The position numbers and the translations under genes were made by a program. 64,000 bases of DNA from Oscillospiraceae bacterium (GTDB lineage Bacteria > Bacillota > Clostridia > Oscillospirales > Oscillospiraceae). Position 1 is the first letter of the stretch; each line of letters starts with the position of its first letter. Below are positions 18,958-28,742 of the stretch, in pieces. The notes below the pieces were generated by a model. That model ran no database searches. It worked only from the letters and a program-made list of their open reading frames with translations, and had not been told where the DNA came from. Location: positions 33,526 to 97,525 of the forward strand of contig SVKL01000002.1 of assembly GCA_015068495.1 (NCBI GenBank), written 5' to 3'.

Positions 18958-19890
18958 ATGGAAATTTTAGGACAACTCGTAAACGCGCTTCCCGGATCAA
19001 TCTCTCAAGGCTTGATTTGGGGCATTATGGCAATCGGTGTGTACATTACCTACCGTATTTTGGACGTTGCCGACCTGACCGTTGACGGCTCTTTCGCCAC
19101 CGGCGGTGCTGTTGCCGTGGTGCTGATTTTGAACGGCTGCAATCTGTGGCTGGCGATGCTGTTGGCATTTGCAGCAGGCTTGCTTACCGGTCTGATTACC
19201 GGCCTGCTCCATACCCTGATGGGCATTCCTCCCATCCTGTCAGGTATTTTGACGCAGCTGGCCCTTTACTCTATCAATCTGAAGATTATGGGCAAGGCAA
19301 ACCAGTCTGTCAACGTTAATCAGACAGACCTGCTGGTGTCTCTGCGTTGGGTGAAGGAGTTTGCTTTCCACAACCCTTTGATTACCGTGGGCATTGTGCT
19401 GGCAATTATGATCGGTCTTCTGTATTGGTTCTTCGGCACAGAAATGGGCAGCGCTATCCGCGCCACCGGTATCAATCAGAATATGAGCCGTGCGCAGGGC
19501 ATTAACACCAACTTCAACAAGGTGCTGGGCATTATGCTTTCCAACGGTTTGGTGGCTTTTTCCGGTGCGTTTTTGGCCCAGTATCAGGGCTTTGCGGACG
19601 TAAAGATGGGTCAGGGCGCCATCGTTATCGGCCTTGCCGCCGTGATTATCGGCGAAGCGCTGCTGGGCAAGATCTTCAAGAACTTTGCTTTGCGCCTGCT
19701 GGCAGTAGCCATTGGCTCTATTATCTATTACATCGTCATCCAGACGGTCATCACCTTGGGTATGGATGCCAACCTGCTGAAGCTTCTGTCTGCTGCTATC
19801 GTGGCAATCTTCCTTGCCATCCCTTACTGGAAGAGACAGTACGCGGAAAACCATACAAGAGCGGCCAAAGGAGGTAAGGTAAATGCTTAA
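18958..19890 (+). CDS. ABC transporter permease
   Basis: LIWGIMAIGVYITYRILDVADLTVDGSFATGGAVAVVLI; polytopic, operonic. Confidence 0.9.
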   Translation: MEILGQLVNALPGSISQGLIWGIMAIGVYITYRILDVADLTVDGSFATGGAVAVVLILNGCNLWLAMLLAFAAGLLTGLITGLLHTLMGIPPILSGILTQLALYSINLKIMGKANQSVNVNQTDLLVSLRWVKEFAFHNPLITVGIVLAIMIGLLYWFFGTEMGSAIRATGINQNMSRAQGINTNFNKVLGIMLSNGLVAFSGAFLAQYQGFADVKMGQGAIVIGLAAVIIGEALLGKIFKNFALRLLAVAIGSIIYYIVIQTVITLGMDANLLKLLSAAIVAIFLAIPYWKRQYAENHTRAAKGGKVNA

Positions 19891-20680
19891 TATTACCAAT
19901 GTAGAAAAGACTTTCAATGCCGGCACAATCAACGAAAAGAAGGCGCTCAACGGCATTAACCTCCACTTGGACGAGGGCGATTTCGTAACCGTTATCGGCG
20001 GTAACGGCGCGGGTAAATCCACGATGCTGAATATGGTGGCTGGCGTGTATCCTGTGGACTGCGGCAATATCGTTATTGACGGCATTGACGTAACCCATCT
20101 GCCGGAATACAAGCGCGCCAAATACTTAGGCCGGGTGTTTCAGGATCCGATGACCGGTACGGCTGCCGATATGCAGATTGAGGAAAATCTGGCATTGGCT
20201 GCCCGCAGAGGAAAGAAAAGAACCCTCCGCACCGGTATCACCGCCAAGGAGCGGACAGAGTATCAGGAGCTTTTGAAGATTCTGGACTTGGGCTTGGAAA
20301 ACAGAATGACCTCCAAAGTAGGCTTGCTCTCCGGCGGTCAGCGGCAGGCATTGACGCTGCTGATGGCGACACTGCAGAAGCCGAAGCTGCTGCTTTTGGA
20401 TGAGCACACCGCCGCTCTGGATCCCAAGACCGCCAAAAAGGTGCTGGACATCACCGAAGAGGTGGTTGCCAAGAATAATCTGACTACCATTATGATTACC
20501 CATAATATGGCAGATGCCATTCGTGTGGGTAACCGGCTGATTATGATGCACGAGGGTCAGGTTGTGGTGGATATCAAGGGTGAGGAAAAGAAGAATCTAA
20601 CCATTGCCCAGCTGCTGCAGCTGTTTGAAGCCTCCAGCGGCAGTGAATTTACCAGCGATAAGGTAATGCTTTCCAAATAA
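19883..20680 (+). CDS. ABC transporter ATP-binding protein
   Basis: GGNGAGKSTMLNMVAG, LLSGGQRQALTLLMA, LLLLDEHTAALDPKT. Confidence 0.93.
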   Translation: MLNITNVEKTFNAGTINEKKALNGINLHLDEGDFVTVIGGNGAGKSTMLNMVAGVYPVDCGNIVIDGIDVTHLPEYKRAKYLGRVFQDPMTGTAADMQIEENLALAARRGKKRTLRTGITAKERTEYQELLKILDLGLENRMTSKVGLLSGGQRQALTLLMATLQKPKLLLLDEHTAALDPKTAKKVLDITEEVVAKNNLTTIMITHNMADAIRVGNRLIMMHEGQVVVDIKGEEKKNLTIAQLLQLFEASSGSEFTSDKVMLSK

Positions 20681-20688
20681 CAATGCTT

Positions 20689-20715
20689 CCCCCGGACTTT
20701 TGTCCGGGGGATTTT
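20689..20715 (+). terminator. Rho-independent terminator
   Basis: cccccggacttttgtccgggggattttt. Confidence 0.85.
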
Positions 20716-21404
20716 TAACTGTGCAGTTCTCCGTATAGTCCCACGCAGCCCAAAACCCCAAGCTGTTCTGCATCCTGCACCAAGGATTGCAAATCCGTCC
20801 TATACCGACATATGGTAAAAACCGCTCTATCAGCAAACACTTCCACATTGTAATGACAGCGCAGCCGCCTGTCCTCCAAGGGCAAGCTTTCTTGGGTGGG
20901 AATCGGTGCTGTTTGGCTTCCGTGTTCTGTAACTGTGATGGCAACGCAGTCCGGCGCAATCTCCAAAAAGATACCCCTGCTTTTCCACGGAGCAATATAA
21001 TCAGCCAATGCCTTGTTGACCGGTGGCGGTGACAGGAACACCGGGCAGCTTAAAGACTTTGCATAGCGCTCAGTGACACCGACCGGGCAGGGGAGGGACT
21101 GCGCAATGCAGGCTGCCATATGCTCCAATTGGGGCGATTTCGGTCTTTGAAAATCCAGCAAAACCCCTTTGGGAGAGAACTGATTTACCAGCTGCTGCAG
21201 CTGGTCGGTAACAATCTGCGGGTCGTGATTTTCCGGCTCTAAACTGTCGTCTAACAGAAGAATACTCCCTTTCGGTAAGTCTGCAGGCAAATTAGAAAGA
21301 CCCTTTCCGAAGGGTGAAAAATGCAGCGCCATATAGGCAAGCTTCTGCGGTGGGCAGATTGCCGCTTCTCCGGGGGTCTGGGCAAGAAATACCTTACTGA
21401 ACAT
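20715..21404 (-). CDS. Hypothetical protein (unassigned)
   Basis: About 229 aa; SD gggaggga 7 nt upstream of ATG 21404; no family recognised. Confidence 0.65.
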   Translation of the reverse strand: MFSKVFLAQTPGEAAICPPQKLAYMALHFSPFGKGLSNLPADLPKGSILLLDDSLEPENHDPQIVTDQLQQLVNQFSPKGVLLDFQRPKSPQLEHMAACIAQSLPCPVGVTERYAKSLSCPVFLSPPPVNKALADYIAPWKSRGIFLEIAPDCVAITVTEHGSQTAPIPTQESLPLEDRRLRCHYNVEVFADRAVFTICRYRTDLQSLVQDAEQLGVLGCVGLYGELHS

Positions 21405-21432
21405 AGACAAATCCCTCCCAATGTGGTATAAT
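21404..21432 (+). promoter_or_regulatory. sigma-A-like promoter for the YqeG-family gene, overlapping the divergent start codon
   Basis: TAGACA-N17-TATAAT. Confidence 0.5.
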
Positions 21433-21465
21433 ACTGTAAAATTTTATGAAAGCTGGGGTGTGAAT

Positions 21466-21978
21466 ATGCCCGTTTCCTTTCTGCCTGCTCTCAGAGCAGA
21501 GCAGGTTACAGAGTTGACCCCCGAATTTCTGCAAAAACGGGGCATCAAGCTGCTGATGCTGGATTTTGATAACACCATCGTACCCTATACCACCAACGAG
21601 CCGACTCTGCAGATGGCCGCGTGGCTTAAGGAAATGCTTGCATCGCCTGTCAAGCTGTGTGTGGTCTCCAACAGCAAACGGGATAGGGTGAAGGTTTTTT
21701 GCAAAACCTATGGAATCGATTGTATTACCCACGCAAAGAAGCCCTTTTCCAAGGGTATCAAGGCCTGCCTTGCTCGCTACGACCTTCCGGCTGACCGGTG
21801 CGCCTTGGTTGGCGATCAAATCTATACGGACGTGCTGGGAGCCAATTGCGCCGGCGTGCAGTCTATCTTGGTGAAGGCGATTGACAATCATAATTTTTGG
21901 CTGAAGGCACGCCACGTGCTGGAATTGCCTTGGATTTATATTGCAAGGAAAAGGAGAATTACCTGTGAAAAATCTTGA
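21466..21978 (+). CDS. YqeG-family HAD IIIA-type phosphatase
   Basis: KLLMLDFDNTIVPY; VVSNSKRDRV; ALVGDQIYTDVLGANCAG. Confidence 0.9.
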   Translation: MPVSFLPALRAEQVTELTPEFLQKRGIKLLMLDFDNTIVPYTTNEPTLQMAAWLKEMLASPVKLCVVSNSKRDRVKVFCKTYGIDCITHAKKPFSKGIKACLARYDLPADRCALVGDQIYTDVLGANCAGVQSILVKAIDNHNFWLKARHVLELPWIYIARKRRITCEKS

Positions 21979-23029
21979 AAAATATCTCTCTTTGTTAAAT
22001 GAAGAAGTAGACGGCCTGCTGCTGACCAGCCGCTACAGCCGCCATTACGGGGCTGAATACGACATTTCCGAGGGTGTTGCCATTGTCAGCAAAAAAGGCT
22101 GCCGCTACTTTACCGACAGCCGCTACATCGAAGCTGCTCAAAAGGGGATTAAGGGCTTTGAGGTGATTATGACCGACAGAGAGCATCCCTTTACACTGCT
22201 GTTAAATGAAGCAATTGCTGATTTTGGCGTTACCGCTCTGGGCTATGAAGAGGATTACCTCACCGTTGCGGAGTTTAATGCTTATGAAAGTAAGCTAAAC
22301 GCCAAGCTGATTCCTATGAATGCCCAAATCAGCGGTTTTCGCGCCGTAAAAGAGGATTGGGAACTGGAGAATATGCGCAAAGCTCAGGCGATTACCGACA
22401 AGGCTTTTTCTGAAATTTGCACACGAATCAAAGCAGGGATGACAGAAAAGGAGCTGCAGGCAGAGCTGATTTATTGCCTGTATAAAAACGGCGGCGAGGG
22501 TCTGTCCTTTGACCCCATCGTGGTGTCCGGACCCAATACCAGCCTGCCCCACGGTGTTGCTACCGACCGGGTGATTCAGACAGGGGATTTTATCACAATG
22601 GACTTTGGCGTGCTGTATCACGGCTACTGCTCCGATATGACCCGTACCGTTGCTGTGGGGTATGCTACCGATGAGATGAAGACAGTTTACAACACCGTTT
22701 TGCAGGCGCAGCTGGCTGGCATTGCAGCCACACGGGCAGGCGTAAAGGGCAAGGAAATTGACGCAGCTGCCCGCAAGGTAATCGAGGACGCCGGCTACGG
22801 CAGCTACTTCGGTCACGGCTACGGCCACAGCCTTGGCTTGGAAGTCCACGAAGCTCCCAACTGCAACCCCAGCGGGGAAACAGTGATGGAAGCAGGAATG
22901 GTTTCCTCTGCAGAGCCGGGCATCTATTTGCCGGGGAAATTCGGTGTAAGAATTGAAGATGTGGTGATTTTTACTGCTGACGGCTGCAAAAATATCACCA
23001 AAAGCCCAAAAAATTTAATAATTGTTTGA
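21965..23029 (+). CDS. M24 family Xaa-Pro peptidase
   Basis: DFGVLYHGYCSDMTRTV; GHGYGHSLGLEVHEAP; EPGIYLPGKFGVRIED; GTG start. Confidence 0.93.
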   Translation: MKNLEKYLSLLNEEVDGLLLTSRYSRHYGAEYDISEGVAIVSKKGCRYFTDSRYIEAAQKGIKGFEVIMTDREHPFTLLLNEAIADFGVTALGYEEDYLTVAEFNAYESKLNAKLIPMNAQISGFRAVKEDWELENMRKAQAITDKAFSEICTRIKAGMTEKELQAELIYCLYKNGGEGLSFDPIVVSGPNTSLPHGVATDRVIQTGDFITMDFGVLYHGYCSDMTRTVAVGYATDEMKTVYNTVLQAQLAGIAATRAGVKGKEIDAAARKVIEDAGYGSYFGHGYGHSLGLEVHEAPNCNPSGETVMEAGMVSSAEPGIYLPGKFGVRIEDVVIFTADGCKNITKSPKNLIIV

Positions 23030-23047
23030 GAAAATTCCGTTTTCCTC

Positions 23048-23076
23048 TTGCAATATAGGCAAATTTCGGTTAAAAT
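23048..23076 (+). promoter_or_regulatory. sigma-A-like promoter for efp
   Basis: TTGCAA-N17-TAAAAT. Confidence 0.55.
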
Positions 23077-23137
23077 AGATCAGCTAACATATTATGAAAA
23101 TTGCCCCACCGGGGCATACACTTAGGAGGATATACAA

Positions 23138-23701
23138 ATGATTTCTGCAGGTGATATCAGAAACGGCGTTACCTTTGAGCTGGATGGCAAGGTTATGCAG
23201 GTTATCGAATTTCAGCACGTTAAGCCCGGTAAGGGCGCAGCCTTTGTTCGCGTTAAGATGAAGAACGTGATCACCGGCGGCGTGACCGAAACCAGCTTAA
23301 ACCCCTCTGCCAAGTTCCCCACTGCTTTCATTGAGAGAAAGAAGATGGAGTACTCTTACAACGACGGCGATCTGTACTACTTTATGGACGGCGAGACCTA
23401 CGAGCTGGTTCCCATCAGCAAGGATGCGCTGGACGATTCCTTTGCTTTCGTAAAGGAGCAGGATGTGTGCACCATTATGAGCTACAAGGGCAATGTGTTC
23501 GGCGTGGAAGTTCCCAACTTTGCTGATTTGGTTGTTACCGCTACCGAGCCCGGTTTTGCCGGCAACACCGCTACCAACACCCTGAAGCCCGCTACCGTTG
23601 AGACCGGCGCACAGGTTAAGGTGCCTCTGTTCATCAACGAGGGTGACAAGATTCAGATCGACACCCGTACCGGTGAATATCTGGGTCGTTCCAAGGTGTA
23701 A
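23138..23701 (+). CDS. efp: Elongation factor P
   Basis: [43 protein letters not shown]. Confidence 0.97.
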   Translation: MISAGDIRNGVTFELDGKVMQVIEFQHVKPGKGAAFVRVKMKNVITGGVTETSLNPSAKFPTAFIERKKMEYSYNDGDLYYFMDGETYELVPISKDALDDSFAFVKEQDVCTIMSYKGNVFGVEVPNFADLVVTATEPGFAGNTATNTLKPATVETGAQVKVPLFINEGDKIQIDTRTGEYLGRSKV

Positions 23702-23726
23702 TTCTTAACAGTTAAGGAGAATTGCT

Positions 23727-24185
23727 ATGACGATTTCTGAGAAGTCCGCATACATTAAGGGCTTGATGGACGGTCTGAATCTGGACACAGAAAAGGCCGA
23801 AGGCAAGCTGATTGCAGCATTGGTTGAGCTGATGGGCGACGTGACCAAGAAGCTGACCGATGTGGAGGATACCACCATCGCTATCTCCGATGAGCTGGAC
23901 GAGATCGAGGAAGATCTGGACGCCATTGAGGACTACATTCTCGACGAAGAGGATGAGGACTACTATGACGACGAGGACGACTTCGACGATTACGACGAAG
24001 AGGACTACGAGGACGAAGGCTTTGACTTTGGTGACGAAGAAACCACCATTTACGAAGTGAAATGCGCTTGCGGCAATGTGATTGCTTTTGACGAGGATAC
24101 CTTGGAAGAGGGCAGCATTGTTTGCGACGAGTGCGGCGAAACCTTAGAGTTCACCTTCGACGACGTGGACGAAGACGAGGAATAA
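23727..24185 (+). CDS. CD1247-like N-terminal domain protein with polyacidic linker and zinc-ribbon-like C-terminus
   Basis: ISEKSAYIKGLMDGLNLDTEKAEGKLI; Asp/Glu/Tyr tract; CACG..CDECG. Confidence 0.7.
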   Translation: MTISEKSAYIKGLMDGLNLDTEKAEGKLIAALVELMGDVTKKLTDVEDTTIAISDELDEIEEDLDAIEDYILDEEDEDYYDDEDDFDDYDEEDYEDEGFDFGDEETTIYEVKCACGNVIAFDEDTLEEGSIVCDECGETLEFTFDDVDEDEE

Positions 24186-24196
24186 TCCCAATACCA

Positions 24197-24226
24197 AAAC
24201 CCCACCGCTTTGGCGGTGGGGTTTTT
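24197..24226 (+). terminator. Rho-independent terminator
   Basis: aaaccccaccgctttggcggtggggttttt. Confidence 0.85.
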
Positions 24227-24734
24227 ACATAAATAGCCTAACTGTCAGCGATGCCATAAAGAATCCCACAAAGTCTGCAAACAGCGCCGCAGGGAGCGTG
24301 TAGCGGGTCTTTTTGATACCGGCAGCGCCAAAATACACGCTGATGGTGTAAAAGGTGGTTTCCGTTGAGCCAAGCATAACTGCGGCTGTCCTGCCAATTT
24401 GGGAGTCTACTCCGTATTGCGCCATCAAATCAGCACCTACAGCCAATGCAGCGCTGCCGCTGATTGGGCGAATCAGCACCAGCATTGCTGTCTCCGGCGG
24501 AATCCCCACAAATCGGAAGGCAGGCGATAAAAATGCGCTGATAGCCTCCATTGCGCCGGAAGCGCGCAGCATGGTTACCGCAGTCAGAAGCAGAACAAGG
24601 GTCGGCACAAGGGTGCATAGGAGCTTTAGCCCATCGGCAGCGCCGGAGAGCAGTAAATCGTAGCTGTTTTCCTGTTTCCGCAGAGCAAGCAGGGAGGCGG
24701 CAAGCAGTAGAATCGGAACAATGTAATCTGTCAT
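24225..24734 (-). CDS. spmB: Spore maturation protein B
   Basis: MTDYIVPILLLAASLL; RPISGSAALAVGADLMAQYGVDSQIGRTAAVMLGSTETTFYTISVYFGAAGIKKTRY. Confidence 0.9.
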   Translation of the reverse strand: MTDYIVPILLLAASLLALRKQENSYDLLLSGAADGLKLLCTLVPTLVLLLTAVTMLRASGAMEAISAFLSPAFRFVGIPPETAMLVLIRPISGSAALAVGADLMAQYGVDSQIGRTAAVMLGSTETTFYTISVYFGAAGIKKTRYTLPAALFADFVGFFMASLTVRLFM

Positions 24735-25309
24735 TTTTTCCACACCCTGCCCAGTAACCACGCAGCCGTTACCCCCAAGCCGGCAGAGCAGAGGCTGGTA
24801 ACCCAAACGGCAGGCAGAATGTCAAAGGGGGTTGCGCAGCCCAAACCGGAGCGGACGGCCGCCACATTTGCGGGAATCAGTTGGATGGATGCGGTGTTCA
24901 ATACGATTAACCGGCATAATTCGTCGCTGGCAATGCCGTTACACCCCCGCGCCATTCGCTGCGCCGCTTGAATCCCCATAGGGGTTGCGGCATTTCCCAA
25001 TCCCAAAAAATTTGCGCACACATTGGCGCTGAGATGGTTTTCCAACGCGGTATCCTTTTTTGCTGCAGGGAAGATTCTGCCAAGCAGCGGGCGAAGCAAT
25101 CGGGCAAGCTTGCCTGTCAGGCCGGCGTGTTCCATCAGCTTACCCACACCTGTCCACAGGCAGATTGACCCTGCCATAGATACTGCCAGAGTAATGCCGC
25201 CTTGCGCGCCTTTCACAACAGCGGCAGACAGGGCAGAGCCGCTTCCCAAAAGGATGGAGGCAATCAGAGAGATTGCCACCATACCCGTCCAAATCCAACT
25301 CATAAGCAT
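24731..25309 (-). CDS. spmA: Spore maturation protein A
   Basis: NLWTG-type nucleoside recognition domain: MAGSICLWTGVGKLMEHAG; ANFLGLGNAATPMGIQAAQRM; ATG overlaps spmB. Confidence 0.9.
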   Translation of the reverse strand: MLMSWIWTGMVAISLIASILLGSGSALSAAVVKGAQGGITLAVSMAGSICLWTGVGKLMEHAGLTGKLARLLRPLLGRIFPAAKKDTALENHLSANVCANFLGLGNAATPMGIQAAQRMARGCNGIASDELCRLIVLNTASIQLIPANVAAVRSGLGCATPFDILPAVWVTSLCSAGLGVTAAWLLGRVWKK

Positions 25310-25529
25310 AACAATCCCTCCCGGGACAGCCTATGCAGCAAAGGAAGGGGATATTTCCCGTAGACGCGTTTGCTTGCATTCTCAATTTGTACAAAACAGA
25401 CGTTTGAATTTTGTAAATCCAGCCAAAAAACGCCGTTTTTCCTTTTTGCTCTTTTCTTTTTGACGGAAGTGTACTATAGTGTGTCCTGTGTGATTTGAAC
25501 ACAAAATCAATTACACAAGGAGAGGCAAA

Positions 25530-26777
25530 ATGATCAAAAACGGAGCATATCAAATTGAGATTGTCAATAAGCTGGCGTTTGTTCGTGAGGCCGGAACGGA
25601 AGGCGAGCATCGCGCCGCAAAAATCATTCAGGATGAAATTGCAGCATTGGGGGGAAACTCTGTTATCGAGACCTTTAAGGTTCCCCATTATGAGGTAAAA
25701 AAGGCAGAATTGAAGGTTACGGCACCTGTACCGATGGAGTTTGCTGTAAGCGCAATCGGCTTTACCGGCTCTACCCCCGCCGAGGGCATTGAGGCAGAAC
25801 TGTTGTATGCTGAAAATGGCAGCGATATGAAGCTTAAACAGGCTGCGGGAAAAATTTTGCTTTTTAATGGGCCTGTTACTTATGAACAGTGGGAAAAGAT
25901 TGTAAAATCCGGCGCTTTAGGGTATATTATGACCTACGGTGAACCCTATGATGATATGGAAAATACCAATGTGCCGTGCAGTCATATTCGTAAAAACTTA
26001 TTTAGCAAGGGAAGAATTCCCGGTGTTGGTATCCGCTGCCGTGATGCGATCGAGATGCTAAAATCGGGTGCGAAACGTGTAAAAATCACGGTGTTGCAGG
26101 AAGAGGGCGAAGCAGATTCCGGCAACGTGGTTGCGCAGCTGAAAGGTACAAGGGATTCTGATGACTATATTGCGCTCTCTGCCCATTATGACAGTGTTCC
26201 GTTTTCTCCCGGTGCTTGGGATAATGCCTCCGGATGTGCAGATTTGCTTGCGTTGTACGCATATTTTGTGGAAAATCCTCCTCCTGTTTCTTTGCATTTT
26301 ATATGGTGCAGCGCAGAAGAAATCGGACGTTTAGGTTCTCAGGCTTACGTGAAACAGCACAAAGCTGAAATTGAAAACTGCCGTATGAATTTGAATTTGG
26401 ATATGACCGGTGTGCGAATGGGGCATTTTGAAACCAATATCACCGGCGAGGAGTATTTCCTGCATGTGGCGGAGTGCTTTGCCCGGGAGATTGGTCTCGA
26501 CACGGTCTTCAAGCACGGAATCCGTACTTCCGATTCGGCAGCGTTTGCAGACGCAGGCATTCCTGCAATCGATTTTTGCCGCCGCGGCAAGGCGGAGATT
26601 CATACACCTAACGATGTCATATATCCCTTGTCTGCAGACATTTTTGCCCAGCTGCAGACGGTTATGCGGCAGTTTCTGTGCCGTGTAATGGGTGGCGTAG
26701 AATTCCTCATTCCCAGAGTTATGCCCCCGGATTTGCAAGAGGCGCTGGCCAAGCATTTTGGGCGTATTCCCAAATAA
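25530..26777 (+). CDS. M28 family metallopeptidase
   Basis: ALSAHYDSVPFSPGAWDNASGCADLLALY; CSAEEIGRLGSQAYV; LNLDMTG; HTPNDVI. Confidence 0.88.
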   Translation: MIKNGAYQIEIVNKLAFVREAGTEGEHRAAKIIQDEIAALGGNSVIETFKVPHYEVKKAELKVTAPVPMEFAVSAIGFTGSTPAEGIEAELLYAENGSDMKLKQAAGKILLFNGPVTYEQWEKIVKSGALGYIMTYGEPYDDMENTNVPCSHIRKNLFSKGRIPGVGIRCRDAIEMLKSGAKRVKITVLQEEGEADSGNVVAQLKGTRDSDDYIALSAHYDSVPFSPGAWDNASGCADLLALYAYFVENPPPVSLHFIWCSAEEIGRLGSQAYVKQHKAEIENCRMNLNLDMTGVRMGHFETNITGEEYFLHVAECFAREIGLDTVFKHGIRTSDSAAFADAGIPAIDFCRRGKAEIHTPNDVIYPLSADIFAQLQTVMRQFLCRVMGGVEFLIPRVMPPDLQEALAKHFGRIPK

Positions 26778-26787
26778 TAAATAAACC

Positions 26788-26822
26788 AAAAAGCCGATAC
26801 CTTATTGGTATCGGCTTTTTTT
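26788..26822. terminator. Bidirectional-looking terminator between convergent genes
   Basis: aaaaagccgataccttattggtatcggctttttt. Confidence 0.85.
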
Positions 26823-27654
26823 ATTCAATTTCCAATGCGGCATCATATACCACATTTTTTGGCAGCTTCAGTTCCTGCGCTGTTTGCTTGATAGCGTCCT
26901 TTCGGCTGAGACCCTCAGCCATCAGTTGCGCAACCCGATTGGCAGCATCCGTAGGGGAGGCTGCTTCCTCCGCTTGCGGCTCTGCGCCGGCAACCACCAG
27001 CACAAATTCACCCTTGGGCGGTTGGCTGGCATATAGCGCAATGGCACCGCCTAAGGTGGTGCGCAGGACCTCTTCGTGGAGCTTGGTCAGTTCCCGGCAC
27101 AGGCTGATGGGGCGGTCTGCGCCAAATGTGGCAGCCATATCCTCTAACGTGTTTAACAGCTTGTGGGGCGCTTCGTAGAATATCATAGTCCGCTGTTCGC
27201 TTTTCAGCTGCTCCAAATGCTCCCGACGGCTTCTTTTTGCCGTGGATAAAAAGCCCTCAAAGCAAAACCGTCCGGTGGCTTGCCCGGAAATGCTCAGCGC
27301 GGTAATGGCGGCGCAGGGGCCGGGGATTGCGCAGACGGTAATGCCGGCCTCGGCACATTGCTTTACCAAATCCTCTCCGGGGTCGGAAATGGCAGGGCTG
27401 CCTGCATCAGATACCAGCGCACAGGTCTCACCGGCAAGAATCCGCGCAACAATCTGTTCGCCCTTTTGGGCTTTGTTATGCTCAAAGTAGCTGACAAGGC
27501 TCTTTTTAATTCCCAAGTGATTCAGCAGCTTCAGCGATACGCGGGTATCCTCGGCGGCGATGAAATCCGCCTGCTCCAGCGTCTCCCGACAGCGAATGGA
27601 GATGTCGGAAAGATTTCCGATGGGCGTGGGGACAAGGTATAACATTCCTGCCAT
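26821..27654 (-). CDS. rsmI: 16S rRNA (cytidine(1402)-2'-O)-methyltransferase
   Basis: MLYLVPTPIGNLSDISIRCRETLEQADFIAAEDTR; VSDAGSPAISDPG; FYEAPHKLLNTL. Confidence 0.95.
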   Translation of the reverse strand: MAGMLYLVPTPIGNLSDISIRCRETLEQADFIAAEDTRVSLKLLNHLGIKKSLVSYFEHNKAQKGEQIVARILAGETCALVSDAGSPAISDPGEDLVKQCAEAGITVCAIPGPCAAITALSISGQATGRFCFEGFLSTAKRSRREHLEQLKSEQRTMIFYEAPHKLLNTLEDMAATFGADRPISLCRELTKLHEEVLRTTLGGAIALYASQPPKGEFVLVVAGAEPQAEEAASPTDAANRVAQLMAEGLSRKDAIKQTAQELKLPKNVVYDAALEIE

Positions 27655-27664
27655 AGTGTGCCTC

Positions 27665-28354
27665 CTAAATGTGATAAAGTTTGCGGTAGTATTCTGAGGG
27701 TGTTCCGTCCGCTTCCTGCAGGTAGGCTTCCTCAATGGTCAGCCCCGGCTTAGCGCCTTTGCGGCATTGCAGCAGCACCAGAGAAATCGGGTCGCCTGCC
27801 CGATGCCGCAGCAGCATTAACCGCTTCGGCTCCAGTCCGCAGAAAGAAGAACAGGCGCACAGCTCTGCAAGCCGTTCCGGCTTGTGTACCAAAAAGAAAT
27901 CGCCGCCGAAACGGATGGACCACGCAGCTGCCTTGAAAAGCGCGTCCAAGGAGCAAAGTGCTTCGTGCCGTGCGTTGGGGTGGCTCTTGCTGTGAGGGCC
28001 GGCGGTAAAATAAGGGGGATTGGAAACACAGCAACGGAAGGAACCCGGTTTTATAAATGTGGGGACGGCGCACAGGTCTGCGCATATACTGGTAAGACGG
28101 GCGGTTATTCCGTTGGCTTGCGCGTTATGCAGCGCCATACAGTGTGCATTCTCGTCAATCTCCACGCCGGTGACAGTACAGCCCGGGTGGGAGGCGCACA
28201 GCAAAAGCCCCAACGTACCGCAGCCGGAGCCTAAGTCCAATACGTTGGCGTTTTTTGGCAGACGCACAAATCCGCTCAGTGCGATGGAGTCGGTGCTTAA
28301 GGGAAAAGCACCGTTGCACAATTCCAATGTAAATCCGTTACATAACTGTTCCAT
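27665..28354 (-). CDS. tRNA1(Val)-type adenine N6-methyltransferase (TrmN6/YfiC-like)
   Basis: VLDLGSGCGTLGLLLCA; CCVSNPPYFTAG. Confidence 0.85.
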   Translation of the reverse strand: MEQLCNGFTLELCNGAFPLSTDSIALSGFVRLPKNANVLDLGSGCGTLGLLLCASHPGCTVTGVEIDENAHCMALHNAQANGITARLTSICADLCAVPTFIKPGSFRCCVSNPPYFTAGPHSKSHPNARHEALCSLDALFKAAAWSIRFGGDFFLVHKPERLAELCACSSFCGLEPKRLMLLRHRAGDPISLVLLQCRKGAKPGLTIEEAYLQEADGTPSEYYRKLYHI

Positions 28355-28373
28355 AGTCGCTCCTTAAGAAAAA

Positions 28374-28404
28374 ATCAGCCTGCGTACCCGGTACGCAGGC
28401 TGAT
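28374..28404 (-). terminator. Terminator-like hairpin after ferredoxin gene
   Basis: atcagcctgcgtacccggtacgcaggctgat followed by T-rich on the minus strand. Confidence 0.7.
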
Positions 28405-28419
28405 AGCAGAATCGGAGAA

Positions 28420-28590
28420 TCAGCCTTCTACGATTGCTTCAGTGGGGCAGTTGTCAGCGCAGGTGCCGCAATCAACGCAGATGTCAGCGTCGATGACGTA
28501 CATCTCGTCACCCTCGGAGATAGCTTCAACGGGGCAGTTATCAGCGCAGGCGCCGCACTTTACGCAAGCATCAGTGATTTTGTAAGCCAT
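28420..28590 (-). CDS. 2[4Fe-4S] ferredoxin
   Basis: CVKCGACADNCPVEAI / CVDCGTCADNCPTEAI. Confidence 0.95.
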   Translation of the reverse strand: MAYKITDACVKCGACADNCPVEAISEGDEMYVIDADICVDCGTCADNCPTEAIVEG

Positions 28591-28742
28591 GATTATTCCT
28601 CCATATAAGTATGTTATGTCCATTCCACAGGGAATGCATATCTATTCTAACACGTATTTTCCAAAATGCAATGGTTTTTTTGAAAATCAGCTGTATATTT
28701 TTCTGCCTCCACGGGGAGAATTTCCGGAGGTAGGTGGTACTT

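Noticed and set aside
23102-23116. tgccccaccggggca hairpin upstream of efp as a regulatory element
   Set aside because: Short stem with a tight loop and no T-run; too little evidence beyond chance in a 5' UTR.
25460-25480. Promoter TTGACG...TATAGT before the M28 peptidase
   Set aside because: Spacing of about 9 bp is incompatible with a sigma-A promoter.
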